From assembly GCF_016134045.1 (NCBI RefSeq), contig NZ_CP065915.1, positions 3,476,501 to 3,540,500 of the forward strand: a stretch of DNA of 64,000 bases, in the 5' to 3' direction. Below are positions 43,724 to 52,911 of the stretch, one piece after another (position 1 is the first letter of the stretch; the number at the start of each line of letters is the position of its first letter). The position numbers and the translations under genes are program-made. The notes under the pieces were generated by a model, which was given only the letters and a program-made list of their open reading frames with translations, was not told where the DNA came from and made no database searches. Source of the stretch: Pelagovum pacificum. Its GTDB lineage: Bacteria; Pseudomonadota; Alphaproteobacteria; Rhodobacterales; Rhodobacteraceae.

Positions 43724-44554
43724 ATGAGCGATACCTATACGCCCCCCAAGGTCTGGACGTGGGACCGCGAGAATGGCGGCCAGTTCGCCAGCATCAACCG
43801 CCCGATCGCCGGGCCGACGCACGACAAGGAATTGCCGGTCGGCGAACATCCGTTTCAGCTCTACTCGCTCGGCACGCCGAACGGGCAGAAGGTCACGATC
43901 ATGTTCGAAGAGCTGCTCGCCGCCGGTCACACGGGTGCCGAGTACGATGCGTGGCTCATCAACATCGGCGAGGGTGACCAGTTCGGGTCGGGCTTCGTCG
44001 AGATCAACCCGAACTCCAAGATTCCCGCGCTGCTCGACCGGTCCGGACCGGAGCCGGTGCGGCTGTTCGAATCCGGGTCGATGCTGATCCACCTCGCCGA
44101 GAAGTTCGGCGCGTTCCTCGCCTCCGACGGCGCGGCGCGGGTCGAGACGATCAACTGGCTGATGTGGCAGATGGGCAGCGCCCCGTTCGTCGGCGGCGGC
44201 TTCGGCCACTTCTATGCCTATGCGCCCGAGAAGTACGAATATCCGATCAATCGGTACGCGATGGAGACGAAGCGGCAGCTCGACGTGCTCGACCGGGAGC
44301 TCGCGGACAAGCCCTACATCGCTGGCGACGAGTACACGATCGCCGACATGGCGATCTGGCCGTGGTACGGAAACATGGCGCTTGGCGGCGCCTACAACGC
44401 GGGCGAGTTCCTCGACGTTGCGAGCTACACCAACCTCGTGAAGTGGGCGGAGAAGATCCGGGACCGTCCCGCTGTCGAGCGCGGCCGCCGCGTGAACAAG
44501 GGCAATCCCGAGGAAGGCATCAAGGAGCGGCACTCGGCCGCCGACCTCGACTGA
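43724..44554 (+). CDS. yghU: Glutathione-dependent disulfide-bond oxidoreductase (YghU-type GST)
   Basis: A 276-residue glutathione transferase homologue of the nu-class YghU group. It has the long N-terminal arm 'YTPPKVWTWDRENGGQFASI' that precedes the thioredoxin-fold domain in this group. This is followed by 'LYSLGTPNGQKVTIMFEELL' (residues 46-65), 'GSGFVEINPNSKIPALLDRS' and 'LFESGSMLIHLAEKFG' near 117. The all-helical C-terminal domain contains 'YIAGDEYTIADMAIWPWYGN', the N-capping box. It reduces organic disulfides or peroxides with two glutathiones. The gene converges with mscL, separated by a hairpin. Confidence 0.92.
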   Translation: MSDTYTPPKVWTWDRENGGQFASINRPIAGPTHDKELPVGEHPFQLYSLGTPNGQKVTIMFEELLAAGHTGAEYDAWLINIGEGDQFGSGFVEINPNSKIPALLDRSGPEPVRLFESGSMLIHLAEKFGAFLASDGAARVETINWLMWQMGSAPFVGGGFGHFYAYAPEKYEYPINRYAMETKRQLDVLDRELADKPYIAGDEYTIADMAIWPWYGNMALGGAYNAGEFLDVASYTNLVKWAEKIRDRPAVERGRRVNKGNPEEGIKERHSAADLD

Positions 44555-44563
44555 CGGCGACAG

Positions 44564-44591
44564 GTAGGATGGGGGTCTGCCCCCATCCTAC
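44564..44591. terminator. Bidirectional 12-bp hairpin between yghU and mscL
   Basis: Perfect 12-bp arms (44564-44575, 44580-44591) around a 4-base loop. It lies 10 bases from each convergent stop. Its minus-strand core, gggggcaga, matches the second hairpin of the repeats at 15698 and 45882, so it may be a reduced relative. Confidence 0.75.
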
Positions 44592-44601
44592 GCCAGAGGG
44601 C

Positions 44602-45036
44602 TCATGGCTTGCTGAGCGAGTCCCGGATCTCGATCAGAACATCCAGCTCGGACGGGCCGGTCTTCACCTCGGGCACCACATCGTCGGGCTTTTCGGCCGC
44701 GGACTTGATGCGGTTCACGCTCTTCACGAGCATGAAAACCACGAAGGCTATGATCAGGAAATTGATGCAGGCGGTGATGAAGGCGCCGTAGGCGAAGACC
44801 GCCGCGCCGCTCTCGCGCGCGACCTCGAGACCCGGACGCGGATCAGGGACATCGCCGGACAGCACGACATACATCGAGGTAAAGTCGATCCCGCCAAGGA
44901 TCAGGCCGATCACCGGGTTGATCAAATCGTTGACCAATGACTGCACGATCGCAGTAAAAGCCGCCCCGATGATGATACCGACCGCAAGGTCCATCACGTT
45001 GCCCTTGGCGATGAAGTCCTTAAATTCCTTGATCAT
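44602..45036 (-). CDS. mscL: Large-conductance mechanosensitive channel
   Basis: A 144-residue channel opening under membrane tension to release solutes on osmotic downshock. The start '[20 protein letters not shown]' contains the amphipathic N-terminal helix and the first membrane helix ('[20 protein letters not shown]'), with the gate residues. The second helix ('[20 protein letters not shown]') and a cytoplasmic helix ('[12 protein letters not shown]') follow. The family length is normal. Confidence 0.96.
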   Translation of the reverse strand: MIKEFKDFIAKGNVMDLAVGIIIGAAFTAIVQSLVNDLINPVIGLILGGIDFTSMYVVLSGDVPDPRPGLEVARESGAAVFAYGAFITACINFLIIAFVVFMLVKSVNRIKSAAEKPDDVVPEVKTGPSELDVLIEIRDSLSKP

Positions 45037-45171
45037 TCCTATGCCCCGCTGGTTGTCATGATCCTGTTACCCTGCACATCCGCACAGGCGGGTTCATCCT
45101 GTTCACAACCCGGCGGCTTTATCAATTGACATGGCTGCCTACGTGAAGGGTTCCCCTAACCGGAGTTCGTC

Positions 45172-45873
45172 ATGTCCGACCTTTCAGATTTCGCCGTCAC
45201 TTCGAAGTGGCCCGTGGACGATCCGTCCAAACTGCAGCTCTTCTCCTACCCGACCCCGAACGGTCAGAAGGTGTCTATCCTTCTCGAAGAGCTCGGCCTG
45301 CCTTATGAGCCGCATCTCGTCCCGCTCGGCGACGACTACGTGAAGAGCGCGGAGTATCTGTCGCTCAACCCGAACAACAAGATCCCCGCGATCATCGACC
45401 CGGACGGCCCGGACGGCAAACCGCTCGGCCTCTGGGAAAGCGGCGCCATCCTGATCTACCTCGCCGAGAAGACCGGCAAGCTGATCGGCAAGACTCCTGC
45501 CGAGAAAGCCGAGATCATCCAGTGGGTGATGTTCCAGATGGGCGGCGTTGGTCCGATGTTCGGGCAGCTCGGCTTCTTCTACAAGTTTGCCGGGGCCAAG
45601 ATGGAGGACAAGACCGCGCAGGATCGCTACATCGGCGAGGCGAAGCGCCTGCTGGCCGTGGTCGAGAAACAGCTTGAGGGGCGCGACTGGCTCTGCGGCG
45701 ACTACTCGATCGCCGACATCGCGCTGGCGCCATGGCTGCACGCGCTCGATTTCTACGGTGCCAAGGACGTCACCGGCTACAACGAGCTGACCAATGTGCC
45801 GGCCTATGTCGAGCGGTTCTACGCCCGCCCCGCAGCCGCCAAGGGGCGCAATATTCCAGACCCCAAGGGCTGA
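45172..45873 (+). CDS. Glutathione S-transferase family protein
   Basis: A 233-residue GST, similar to bacterial YfcG/Ure2-like members. The N-terminal domain has 'LFSYPTPNGQKVSILLEELG' near residue 23, the 'LNPNNKIPAIIDPDGPDG' glutathione site with cis-proline, and 'LWESGAILIYLAEKTG'. The helical domain ends 'WLCGDYSIADIALAPWLHAL' and 'KDVTGYNELTNVPAYVERFY'. It is related to yghU two genes upstream, probably by family rather than recent duplication. Copy B of the repeat follows its stop. Confidence 0.9.
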   Translation: MSDLSDFAVTSKWPVDDPSKLQLFSYPTPNGQKVSILLEELGLPYEPHLVPLGDDYVKSAEYLSLNPNNKIPAIIDPDGPDGKPLGLWESGAILIYLAEKTGKLIGKTPAEKAEIIQWVMFQMGGVGPMFGQLGFFYKFAGAKMEDKTAQDRYIGEAKRLLAVVEKQLEGRDWLCGDYSIADIALAPWLHALDFYGAKDVTGYNELTNVPAYVERFYARPAAAKGRNIPDPKG

Positions 45874-45881
45874 GAGGGCGC

Positions 45882-45946
45882 GAGGGGGCTGTCTGCCCCC
45901 TCCTGGCCTGCGGCCAGTTCACCCCCGAGACGTATTTCCGGCCAGA
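45882..45946 (-). repeat. Intergenic multi-hairpin element, copy B (inverted)
   Basis: Read on the minus strand this block aligns with the first 70 bases of copy A (15648-15717): tctcgggggtgaa, then a 6-bp hairpin with GCA loop (45903-45917), then an 8-bp hairpin around agaca (45882-45902). In the first hairpin both arms differ from copy A (ctggcc/ggccag here, tgggcc/ggccca there) and pairing is kept. It lies between the convergent GST and pheT genes. Confidence 0.75.
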
Positions 45947-45954
45947 TGACGGGC

Positions 45955-48354
45955 TCACCCGCGCAGGGTGCCGCCCGTCGCCTTCGTGACCTTCTCGACG
46001 ACCTTCCAGCCGACGGCCTCGATCTCGGCCTCTGTCAGGGTCGACTCGGTCGGCTGAAGGCGCACGGTGATGGCGAGGCTCTTCTTGCCGTCGCCGAGGC
46101 TGCCGCCGACGAACTCATCGAAAACGCGGACCTCGTCGATCAGGGCCTTGTCGGCCCCGGCGGCGGCGTTCACCAGCGTCAGGGACTCGACGTCGGCATC
46201 CACCACGAACGCGAAGTCACGCTCGACCGCCTGAAGATCGACGGCGGTCAGTGCGCCACGGGCATGGCCGGTCTTGCGCGGCTCGGGCACCTCGTCGGGC
46301 CAGAGGGTGAAGGCCACTGCCGGACCCTTCACGTCGAGTGCCTTCAGGACCTTCGGGTGCACTTCGCCGAAGATGCCCAACACCTTCTTGGGCCCAAGGC
46401 AGATCTTGCCGTGCCGGCCGGGGTGCCACCAGTCGTCTGCGCCGCGCAGGATCTGCACCTTGGCGGGCGCGCCGATGGCGGCGAGCGCGGCTTCGGCGTC
46501 GGCCTTCACGTCGTAGAGGTCGACCGCGCGCGAGGCGCCGTGGACGTCTTTCGGTCCGGTACGTCCGACCAGCAGGCCGGAGACCTGCAGGCCCATGTCC
46601 TCTGGCTCGCCCCCGGCAAATGTGGCGCCGACTTCGAAGAGCGCGAGGTCCGTCGCGCCCCGCGCCTGGTTGCGGGCGGCGGCCTGCAGCAGACCGGCCA
46701 GCAGGGTCGGTCGCATGTGGCTCATCTCGGAGGAGATCGGGTTCTCCAGCCGCGTGTCGTCGGTGCCGCCACCGAACAGCGCAGCAGAGCGGCTGTCGAT
46801 GAAGCTGTAGGTCACGCACTCGTTGTAGCCGAGTGCAGCGACGGTGCGGCGCACGATCTGCTGGCGCTTCTGGCTGGTGGTGAGGATCGGCTTCGGCACG
46901 CCCGGTTCGGTACGCGGCAGGGGCTTGCCCTTCAGCCTTGTCAGCGAGGCGATGCGGGCGACTTCCTCGACGAGGTCGGCCTCACCCAGCACGTCGGGAC
47001 GCCACGTCGGCGCGTAGGCCATGTCACCTTCCATCCGGAAGCCGAGCGCTTCGAGCGAGGCGCGCTGCTGCTCCGCAGGGATTTCCATGCCGACGAGGCT
47101 TTCGACCCGCGCGGTGTCGAGCCGGTAGCCCCGCGTCGTGTCGGGCACTTCACCCGCGACCACCACTTCGGACGCTTCGCCACCGGCAATGTCGACGATC
47201 ATGCGGACCGCGCGTTCCATCCCCTCCGGCGTGAAGGCGGGGTCGATGCCGCGCTCGAACCGGTAGCGGGCGTCGGAATTGATCTTCAGCGCGCGGCCCG
47301 TGTAGGCGGTCCGCACGGGATCGAAGTAGGCGGCCTCGACGAAGACGTTCACCGTCTCGGGCTGACAGCCGGTGCGGGCACCGCCCATCACGCCGGCCAT
47401 GCTCTCCACCCCTTCGGTGTCGGAGATCAGCGTCATGCCGGGCTCGAACGTGTAGTCCTTGTGATCGAGCGCGGTCAGCGTCTCGCCCCCTTCGGCGCGA
47501 TGGATGCGCAGGGAGGACCCGCGCAGCTGGTCAGCGTCGAATACGTGCAGCGGGCGGTTCAGGTCGTAGGTGAAGAAGTTCGTCACATCGACGAGGAAGC
47601 TGATCGGGCGCAGACCTATCGCGCGCAGACGGTCCTGCAGCCATTCCGGCGAAGGGCCGTTCGTCACGCCGCGGATGTAACGGCCATAGAACACCGGAGC
47701 CTGCCCGAGCGTGTCGCCGTCGATCGTCACGGTCACCGGGTTCGGGAAGGCCGCCGGGACCATGTCGAACGGGATCGGTTTCAACGTGCCGAGGCCACGG
47801 GCGGCGAGGTCGCGCGCCACGCCGCGCACGCCGAGCGCATCGGCACGGTTGGGCGTGATCGCGATCTCGATCACGGGGTCGACCTTGGAGGGCTGGTTCG
47901 CGGCGAGCCAGTCTGTGAACCGCTCACCCACCTCGCCGGACGGCAGTTCGATGATACCGTCATGTTCGTCTGACAGCTCCATCTCGCGTTCGGAGCACAT
48001 CATGCCGTAGCTCTCGATCCCGCGGATCTTGCCAACGCCGATGGTCGTGTCGATGCCAGGCACGTAGGTGCCGGGCTTGGCGACCACGACGGTAATCCCT
48101 TCGCGCGCGTTCGGGGCACCGCAGATGATCTGTGTCTCGCCCTCGTCGGTCAGGACCTGGCAGACCTTGAGCTTGTCGGCGTCCGGGTGCTTCTCGGCCT
48201 TCACCACCTTGCCGATGGTAAAGTCGGACAGGCGTCCGGCCGGGTTCTCGACGCCCTCGACTTCGAGCCCGAGGTCGGTCAGCGTTTCGAGGATGTCGTC
48301 GAGCGAGGCCTCGGTTTCGAGGTGGTCCTTCAGCCAGGACAGCGTGAATTTCAT
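45955..48354 (-). CDS. pheT: Phenylalanine--tRNA ligase beta subunit
   Basis: A 799-residue subunit of the alpha2-beta2 synthetase. Domains in order: B1 start 'MKFTLSWLKDHLETEASLDD', the EMAP-like tRNA-binding domain (about 40-150, 'DFTIGKVVKAEKHPDADKLK' and 'QIICGAPNAREG'), the B3/4 editing domain ('YDLNRPLHVFDADQL' near 275), the B5 domain, the catalytic-like domain ('NPISSEMSHMRPTLLAGLLQ' near 540), and the C-terminal anticodon-binding ferredoxin-like domain ('FDEFVGGSLGDGKKSLAITV'). It is separated from pheS by two small genes. Confidence 0.96.
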   Translation of the reverse strand: MKFTLSWLKDHLETEASLDDILETLTDLGLEVEGVENPAGRLSDFTIGKVVKAEKHPDADKLKVCQVLTDEGETQIICGAPNAREGITVVVAKPGTYVPGIDTTIGVGKIRGIESYGMMCSEREMELSDEHDGIIELPSGEVGERFTDWLAANQPSKVDPVIEIAITPNRADALGVRGVARDLAARGLGTLKPIPFDMVPAAFPNPVTVTIDGDTLGQAPVFYGRYIRGVTNGPSPEWLQDRLRAIGLRPISFLVDVTNFFTYDLNRPLHVFDADQLRGSSLRIHRAEGGETLTALDHKDYTFEPGMTLISDTEGVESMAGVMGGARTGCQPETVNVFVEAAYFDPVRTAYTGRALKINSDARYRFERGIDPAFTPEGMERAVRMIVDIAGGEASEVVVAGEVPDTTRGYRLDTARVESLVGMEIPAEQQRASLEALGFRMEGDMAYAPTWRPDVLGEADLVEEVARIASLTRLKGKPLPRTEPGVPKPILTTSQKRQQIVRRTVAALGYNECVTYSFIDSRSAALFGGGTDDTRLENPISSEMSHMRPTLLAGLLQAAARNQARGATDLALFEVGATFAGGEPEDMGLQVSGLLVGRTGPKDVHGASRAVDLYDVKADAEAALAAIGAPAKVQILRGADDWWHPGRHGKICLGPKKVLGIFGEVHPKVLKALDVKGPAVAFTLWPDEVPEPRKTGHARGALTAVDLQAVERDFAFVVDADVESLTLVNAAAGADKALIDEVRVFDEFVGGSLGDGKKSLAITVRLQPTESTLTEAEIEAVGWKVVEKVTKATGGTLRG

Positions 48355-48474
48355 CTTGGTGCTCCGGTCGCCGGATTGGTCGCCGGCCTCTTAGCCCATC
48401 GCCGGGGCAGGGAAAAGCAGGAGCGCGCCTCGCAACCGTGACTGACGTTTACCGCCCTGCCCGCACGGCGCCGG

Positions 48475-48756
48475 TCAGTTGCCGTAGCGGTCGGCGAGGT
48501 CCTCGTCGTCGCCGAGCCGGGCGAGCTTGATTTCCCGCGCGAGGCGCAGGGACGGTTTCACACCGAACAGGATGGAGCCGAGCACGAAGAACCAAGTCGC
48601 CGAGAACATCAGGCTCTCCCAGAAGAACATGATCGAGCCCACCAGGAAGAACATCGCCGCCGTGAAGTCGACGGCGGTGTAGACAAGTTCGAACACGGCG
48701 TAGATATGCCGCGACTTCTGGGATTTCTCGCGGTTGTAGTGTCGGAAAAGGGCCAT
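48475..48756 (-). CDS. YrhK-domain membrane protein
   Basis: A 93-residue protein with two membrane helices ('VYTAVDFTAAMFFLVGSIMF' and 'SLMFSATWFFVLGSILFGVK') and a charged C-terminal helix with 'PSLRLAREIKLARLGDDED'. The pattern matches the YrhK-like domain of unknown function. It lies between pheS and pheT on the same strand, an unusual place, and 120 bases upstream of pheT. Confidence 0.75.
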   Translation of the reverse strand: MALFRHYNREKSQKSRHIYAVFELVYTAVDFTAAMFFLVGSIMFFWESLMFSATWFFVLGSILFGVKPSLRLAREIKLARLGDDEDLADRYGN

Positions 48757-48814
48757 CGGTCATTCCTTCTGTCGGGGTCCGACATCCGGAATGCCCTATT
48801 CCATCGGCAGAGAT

Positions 48815-49222
48815 CTACCCGGCAGCGAGGCTGGCGCGCAGGATACCGTCCGGATCCGCCATGCAATTCCCCATCAGGGCGGTCCATCCGGTCGGATATT
48901 CCGCGCGATCAAAGACGAGCTCGACACGACCCCAGCTGTAGCTCGCCCGGCCATCGGGACCGGACAGTGCCGCGCCGCAACCGGTGGAGGTCGGCCCGCC
49001 GATCCAGAAGCCGTCGTGCATCGAGCGTTCGTAGTAATTGCCCGCGAGTTCGGGGAAGTAGAGGTACACGTCCTCACCGTTCCAGGGGGCTGAGAAGATC
49101 GCGAAGCCGTCCTGCTCCGCCTGGTAGACGAGCTGGTCACCGGTCGGGCTGTACCAGACCTCGTCCGCAATGGCCGGCAGGGTTGTGAGCGCGACGAGCG
49201 CGGCTGTCATGATGGTGCGCAT
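48815..49222 (-). CDS. Secreted protein of unknown function
   Basis: A 135-residue exported protein. The signal peptide is 'MRTIMTAALVALTTLPAIAD'; the mature part is rich in aromatic residues and glycine ('EVWYSPTGDQLVYQAEQDGF', 'WNGEDVYLYFPELAGNYYER') with two cysteines ('TSTGCGAAL', 'ALMGNCMAD') that may pair. No family is recognised. ATG 49222 is selected by the ggaggacaccc site; an upstream ATG at 49273 lacks one. It lies between pheS and yrhK. Confidence 0.75.
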   Translation of the reverse strand: MRTIMTAALVALTTLPAIADEVWYSPTGDQLVYQAEQDGFAIFSAPWNGEDVYLYFPELAGNYYERSMHDGFWIGGPTSTGCGAALSGPDGRASYSWGRVELVFDRAEYPTGWTALMGNCMADPDGILRASLAAG

Positions 49223-49296
49223 GGGTGTCCTCCCCGTCTCATGCCGGACAAGGAGACACTGCGCCTTTACCAAAGGTCAAGCGCGGTCGTGGGCCG

Positions 49297-50367
49297 TCAG
49301 CCGGCGGTGCCGCCGCGCAGCGTCGGCACTTCCATCGGGCCGAAGCCGTAATGGCGCAGCCAGCGCAGGTCGGCATCGAAGAAGGCGCGCAGATCGGGGA
49401 TGCCGTATTTCAGCATCGCGATCCGGTCGATCCCCATGCCGAAGGCGAAGCCCTGCCATTGGTCCGGATCGACCGAAGCGGCGGCCAGCACCTTCGGATG
49501 CACCATGCCGGAGCCGAGAACTTCGAGCCAGTCGTCGCCCTCGCCCACCTTCACGGTGCCACCTTCGAACGAGCATTGGATGTCGACCTCTGCCGACGGC
49601 TCGGTGAAGGGGAAGTGGCTGGCGCGGAAGCGGGTCTTCACGGTCGTGCCGAAGTAGGCGGTGAAGAACTCTTCCAGCACCCACTTCAGGTTTGCCATCG
49701 AGATGTCCTTGTCGATGGCGAGGCCCTCGACCTGATGGAACATCGGCGTATGGGTCTGGTCGTAGTCGGCGCGATAGACGCGGCCCGGCGCGATGATCCG
49801 GCAGGGGGCTCCGTGGGCCTCCATGTGACGGATCTGGACGGGCGAGGTGTGGGTGCGCAGCACGTGGGGCGGGCGATTGTCGCCGTCCTTGCGGTGCATG
49901 TAGAACGTGTCCATCTCGGCCCGCGCCGGGTGGTGACCGGGGATGTTCAGCGCGTCGAAGTTGTACCAGTCGGTCTCGATCTGGGGGCCTTCCGCGACAG
50001 AGAACCCCATGTCGGCGAAGATCGTCGTGACCTCTTCCCAGACCTGGCTGATCGGGTGGATCGTGCCCATGCGACGGGTGCGGCCGGGCAGCGTCACGTC
50101 GAGCCACTCGGCCCGCAGGCGCTCGTCCAGCGCGGCATCCTCGAGGCCCGCCTTCTTGGCGGCGATGGCCGAGGTGATCTCGTCCTTCAGTGCGTTCAGC
50201 CGGGGGCCGGCCTCCTTGCGCTCTTCCGGAGTCATCTTGCCGAGCTCGCGCATGGCGAGGCTGACTTCGCCCTTCTTGCCGATGGCCTGCACGCGCAGGT
50301 CTTCGAGCGCGGATTCGTCCGCGGCATCGGCAATCAGTCCAAGGTACTTGTCGCGAAGATCGTCCAT
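49297..50367 (-). CDS. pheS: Phenylalanine--tRNA ligase alpha subunit
   Basis: A 356-residue catalytic subunit charging tRNA-Phe. It has an N-terminal coiled coil (residues 1-85) followed by class II motifs: motif 1 near '[20 protein letters not shown]', motif 2 '[20 protein letters not shown]' near 208, and motif 3 '[19 protein letters not shown]' near 315. All are intact. ATG 50367 follows the agagg site; another in-frame ATG at 50394 is 27 bases upstream. Confidence 0.96.
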   Translation of the reverse strand: MDDLRDKYLGLIADAADESALEDLRVQAIGKKGEVSLAMRELGKMTPEERKEAGPRLNALKDEITSAIAAKKAGLEDAALDERLRAEWLDVTLPGRTRRMGTIHPISQVWEEVTTIFADMGFSVAEGPQIETDWYNFDALNIPGHHPARAEMDTFYMHRKDGDNRPPHVLRTHTSPVQIRHMEAHGAPCRIIAPGRVYRADYDQTHTPMFHQVEGLAIDKDISMANLKWVLEEFFTAYFGTTVKTRFRASHFPFTEPSAEVDIQCSFEGGTVKVGEGDDWLEVLGSGMVHPKVLAAASVDPDQWQGFAFGMGIDRIAMLKYGIPDLRAFFDADLRWLRHYGFGPMEVPTLRGGTAG

Positions 50368-50623
50368 CGCCAGCCTCTTTGTCTGCTCGCGCACGCGTTA
50401 CGAGATTGGGGGGATGGGTGCAAGCGCGGGGCGGGTCGGAGAGGGACGCCAAGTAGCCGGATCTGGCGCGGCGCGACGAGCCCCGGGCCGCCCCCGCCTC
50501 TCCTCCCGGGAGCGCGCATTTCACCGTCGAACACCGAAAAGACGTCGTCCGATAGCGAGAGATAATGCGCTCAGCGGCGGTGTCGGGAGCGCCCGCCCGA
50601 GGGTCGGGCGCGTCCCTGTTTTC

Positions 50624-51994
50624 TCAGCTCCCGAAGGTGCCCTTGATCGCCTTGGCGGTCTTCTCGGCCACTTCCTCGGCCTCCGCCTTTGTCAGGCAGA
50701 GCGGCGGTGCGAAGCCGATGGTGTCGGAATGTGGCATCGCCCGGCCGATCACGCCGTCGGCAAGTAGGCGGGCGACGGCGGTCACGGCAGGCTTCTGATC
50801 GTCCCAGCCGGCACGGGTCTCCCGGTCGGAGACAAGCTCCACCGCGCAAAGCATCCCCTCGCCCCGAATGTCACCGACGTTCGGGTGGTCACCGATCGCA
50901 TCGGACATCGCCTTGCGCAGGTGCGCCCCGACCGTGGCGGCGTTCTCGAGCAGGCCGAGGTCATCGACCAGCTTGAGGTTCGCGACACCCGCCGCGGCAC
51001 CGATCGGGTGCGCGGAATAGGTCCAGCCGTGGCCGATCGGCCCCATCTCGTCGGTCCCCTGCTCGAGCGCGGCCCAGACCTTCTTGCTCACGATGGATCC
51101 GGAGAGCGGCGCGTAGGCCGAGGTGAGCCCCTTCGCGATCGTGATGATGTCGGGCTTCATCCCGTAGTGTTCGGAGCCGAACATCGAGCCGAGCCGCCCG
51201 AAGCCGGTGACGACCTCGTCAGCCACCAGAAGGATGTCGTACTTGTTCAGGACTTCCTGGATCGCGGCCCAGTAACCTTTCGGCGGCGGTACGATGCCGC
51301 CGGTGCCGAGCACCGGCTCACCCCAGAAGGCGGCGATCGTCTCGGGCCCCTCCTTCAGGATCATCTTCTCGAGTTCGGAGGCGCAATAGGCGCTGAACGC
51401 CTCTTCCGACATGGAGACGTCCGGGCGGCGGTAGTAGTAGGGTGCCTCGGTGTGCAGGATCGGCACGAGCGGCAGGTCGAAGGCGTTGTGGAACGCCGCC
51501 AGCCCGGTGAGCGACCCCGACATCAGGCCGGAGCCGTGGTAGCCGCGCCAGCGGGAGATGATCTTCTTCTTCTCGGGCCGGCCGAGGATGTTGTTCATGT
51601 ACCAGATCAGCTTGATGTTCGTCTCGTTCGCGTCCGACCCGCCAAGGCCGAAGTAGACCCGGCTCATGTGGTCGGGCGCGCGGTCGAGGATCATCTTGGC
51701 GAGCGTGACGGACGCCTCGGTGCCGTGGCCGACATAGGAGTGATAGTAGGCCAGTTCCTTCGCCTGAGCGGCGATGGCATCGGCGATCTCCGTCCGACCG
51801 TAGCCGACGTTCACGCAATAGAGTCCCGCGAACGCGTCGAGCAGGCGCTTGCCCTCGCGGTCGACGATATGGCTGCCTTCACCGGACGAAATGATCCGAT
51901 GCACCGCCTTGCCCCGCGCGAAATCGGCCCAGTGGGTCGACGGATGCAGGAAAGTATCGCGGTCCCATTGCTCGAGCGGATCGTTCTTCAGCAT
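50624..51994 (-). CDS. Class III PLP-dependent aminotransferase (omega-amino acid type)
   Basis: A 456-residue fold-type I aminotransferase of the omega-amino acid:pyruvate/putrescine group. 'VYFGLGGSDANETNIKLIWY' near residue 112 is the phosphate-binding block, 'DILLVADEVVTGFGRLGSMF' near 253 gives the cofactor aspartate, and 'DIITIAKGLTSAYAPLSG' near 282 carries the Schiff-base lysine. It probably transfers amino groups from beta-alanine, GABA or polyamines to pyruvate. It lies on the same strand between dedA and pheS, with about 190-250 bases on each side, so it is likely its own unit. Confidence 0.9.
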   Translation of the reverse strand: MLKNDPLEQWDRDTFLHPSTHWADFARGKAVHRIISSGEGSHIVDREGKRLLDAFAGLYCVNVGYGRTEIADAIAAQAKELAYYHSYVGHGTEASVTLAKMILDRAPDHMSRVYFGLGGSDANETNIKLIWYMNNILGRPEKKKIISRWRGYHGSGLMSGSLTGLAAFHNAFDLPLVPILHTEAPYYYRRPDVSMSEEAFSAYCASELEKMILKEGPETIAAFWGEPVLGTGGIVPPPKGYWAAIQEVLNKYDILLVADEVVTGFGRLGSMFGSEHYGMKPDIITIAKGLTSAYAPLSGSIVSKKVWAALEQGTDEMGPIGHGWTYSAHPIGAAAGVANLKLVDDLGLLENAATVGAHLRKAMSDAIGDHPNVGDIRGEGMLCAVELVSDRETRAGWDDQKPAVTAVARLLADGVIGRAMPHSDTIGFAPPLCLTKAEAEEVAEKTAKAIKGTFGS

Positions 51995-52188
51995 GGCGTC
52001 ACTCCTGTAAACCTATGGAGCAGCCCTATCGCAGTCTGCCCCAAGCGAACAGGGGGCTGCCGTACTGCTGCACGGCGACGAGCCGGCAACGGGGAGCGCA
52101 CGGGCAAGGCCTCCGTCAAAAATGCAGGACGATGTTCGGAGCGCGTTATGAAACCTGTCGCGAAGCTACGGCGAAGACCATGGCCCGG

Positions 52189-52803
52189 CTACTCAGTCTC
52201 GCGGCGCAGGCGTTTGCCGAAGGTCGCGACCCGGTAGAGGTACAGCGCGACGATCAACAGGACGACGCCGGTGGAGACCGGATTGAGCCAGGCCTCGACA
52301 AGGTCGTACTGGCTGCCGAGCAGATAGCCCGCCGCGGCAAGCAACGCTGTCCAGATCGCGGTGCCGATCAGGCTGTAGATCAGGAACTTCGGCACCGGCA
52401 TGCCGGCAACGCCGGCGGGGACCGAGATGAAGGTGCGCACCGTCGGAATCAGGCGGCCGAAGAAGACGGCTTCGCCGCCGTGCCGGCTGAACCAGTCGGC
52501 AGAGCGTTCAAGCTCGCTGGGGGTCAGGGTCAGCCAGCGGCCATGATTGCGGGCGAGCTTCTTCAGCCGCCTCATCCCGATGGCTGCGCCGATCCAGTAC
52601 CAGAGGGCGGCCCCGGCGACCGACCCGACGATCCCGGCGAGTAGGACGCCGATGAAGGACATGTCGCCCTGCTGTGCGTTGAATCCCGCGAGCGGCATGA
52701 TGAGTTCCGAAGGAATGGGCGGGAAGACGTTCTCGAGGAACATCAAAAGGGCGACCCCGACCGGGCCGACCGCGTCGATGATGTTTGTGATCCAGTCGAA
52801 CAT
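52189..52803 (-). CDS. DedA-family membrane protein
   Basis: A 204-residue inner-membrane protein of the DedA/SNARE-associated family. 'LMFLENVFPPIPSELIMPLA' (residues 19-38) is the hallmark re-entrant helix with Glu/Pro. The second half has 'FFGRLIPTVRTFISVPAGVA' near 115 with the conserved R-x3-R-type basic residues and a final helix. DedA proteins affect membrane potential and lipid carrier recycling. The start is ATG 52803, 54 bases upstream of the rplT terminator. Confidence 0.92.
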   Translation of the reverse strand: MFDWITNIIDAVGPVGVALLMFLENVFPPIPSELIMPLAGFNAQQGDMSFIGVLLAGIVGSVAGAALWYWIGAAIGMRRLKKLARNHGRWLTLTPSELERSADWFSRHGGEAVFFGRLIPTVRTFISVPAGVAGMPVPKFLIYSLIGTAIWTALLAAAGYLLGSQYDLVEAWLNPVSTGVVLLIVALYLYRVATFGKRLRRETE

Positions 52804-52856
52804 ATGTCTCGCCTCTTGCTTTCCCGCTTCAACGTTCCGGGCCGCGGACGGTTCGG

Positions 52857-52887
52857 GAAAAGAAAAAGCCGCCCCGTGGGGCGGCTC
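52857..52887 (-). terminator. Rho-independent terminator of rpmI-rplT
   Basis: Nine-bp arms agccgcccc/ggggcggct (52867-52875, 52878-52886) are followed on the minus strand by tttttctttt. Strong, classic form, 25 bases past the rplT stop. Confidence 0.93.
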
Positions 52888-52911
52888 TCGATCGTGTCAC
52901 CTGGCCTGAAT

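Noticed and set aside
50594..50610. 7-bp GC hairpin past the aminotransferase gene
   Set aside because: A short hairpin without any T run in a GC-rich gap could arise by chance; not called as a terminator.
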